NCBI GenBank assembly: GCA_045653425.1
Contig: JAZOLU010000036.1
Location: forward strand, 1-12,419
DNA from: RGIG3009 sp045653425
Lineage (GTDB): Bacteria > Bacillota > Clostridia > Oscillospirales > Acutalibacteraceae
Reading direction: 5' to 3'
DNA: 12,419 nt
A program made the position numbers and the translations under genes. The notes below the pieces were generated by a model that ran no database searches, was not told the origin of the DNA, and saw only the letters and a list, made by a program, of their open reading frames with translations. How positions within the stretch are numbered: position 1 is the first letter of the stretch; every line of letters starts with the position of its first letter. Of the stretch, positions 12,369 to 12,419 are shown piece by piece.

Positions 12369-12419
12369 GGCCTGCCAGCCACGCACCGATTATTTACTAC
12401 CCGTAAACGGGTTCCGCGG

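Noticed and set aside
12309..12419. tRNA gene at the right edge
   Set aside because: Several palindromes suggested folds, but no cloverleaf, T-loop or anticodon arm could be assembled.

Overview
The window looks like chromosome from a Gram-positive anaerobe of the Clostridia (Oscillospirales/Ruminococcaceae-like). The evidence is strong AGGAGG-type ribosome binding sites, a T-box and a lysine riboswitch, many compact intrinsic terminators, and mid-GC genes broken by AT-rich gaps. The taxonomic call is an inference from style, not from a marker gene. Most of the window is ordinary housekeeping or metabolic sequence arranged as short, independently promoted and terminated units.

Layout from left to right. 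(i) 1-323: the first codons of a leftward gene leave the left edge, preceded by a long hairpin that buries its ribosome binding site; then two stacked hairpins, and a promoter for the next operon. (ii) 324-2615: a two-gene operon, an MBOAT O-acyltransferase and a membrane-anchored SGNH hydrolase-like protein on a Thr-rich stalk, probably acylating a surface polymer. (iii) 2707-4436: a promoter, a tryptophan-specific T-box leader (UGG specifier readable) and a stand-alone TrpB2-type tryptophan synthase beta chain. (iv) 4437-4720: a non-coding stretch with a nested array of small hairpins joined by mutually complementary GTGATATT / AATATCAC linkers, then a bidirectional terminator. (v) 4869-8126: a leftward pair (NahK-like sugar 1-kinase and a sugar-phosphate nucleotidyltransferase) divergent from galE. 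Together these resemble a Leloir-type route for hexoses or N-acetylhexosamines. (vi) 8168-8902: a leftward TtcA-family tRNA thiolation enzyme. (vii) 8997-11062: a leftward NhaC-family transporter behind a textbook lysine riboswitch, hence a candidate lysine transporter. (viii) 11100-12419: an AT-richer accessory-like end with a small ABM-domain protein, a divergent small XRE regulator, a 64-residue unknown protein, a possible C-terminal gene remnant, and several hairpins.

Two amino-acid-sensing RNAs (Trp T-box, Lys riboswitch) control single scavenging-type genes, which suggests an organism that tunes uptake or salvage of amino acids. The least explained structure is the hairpin array at 4496-4664. 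Its linkers pair in nested order and one pair carries a compensatory change (GTGGTATT with AATACCAC), as expected of a folded RNA or cruciform element.
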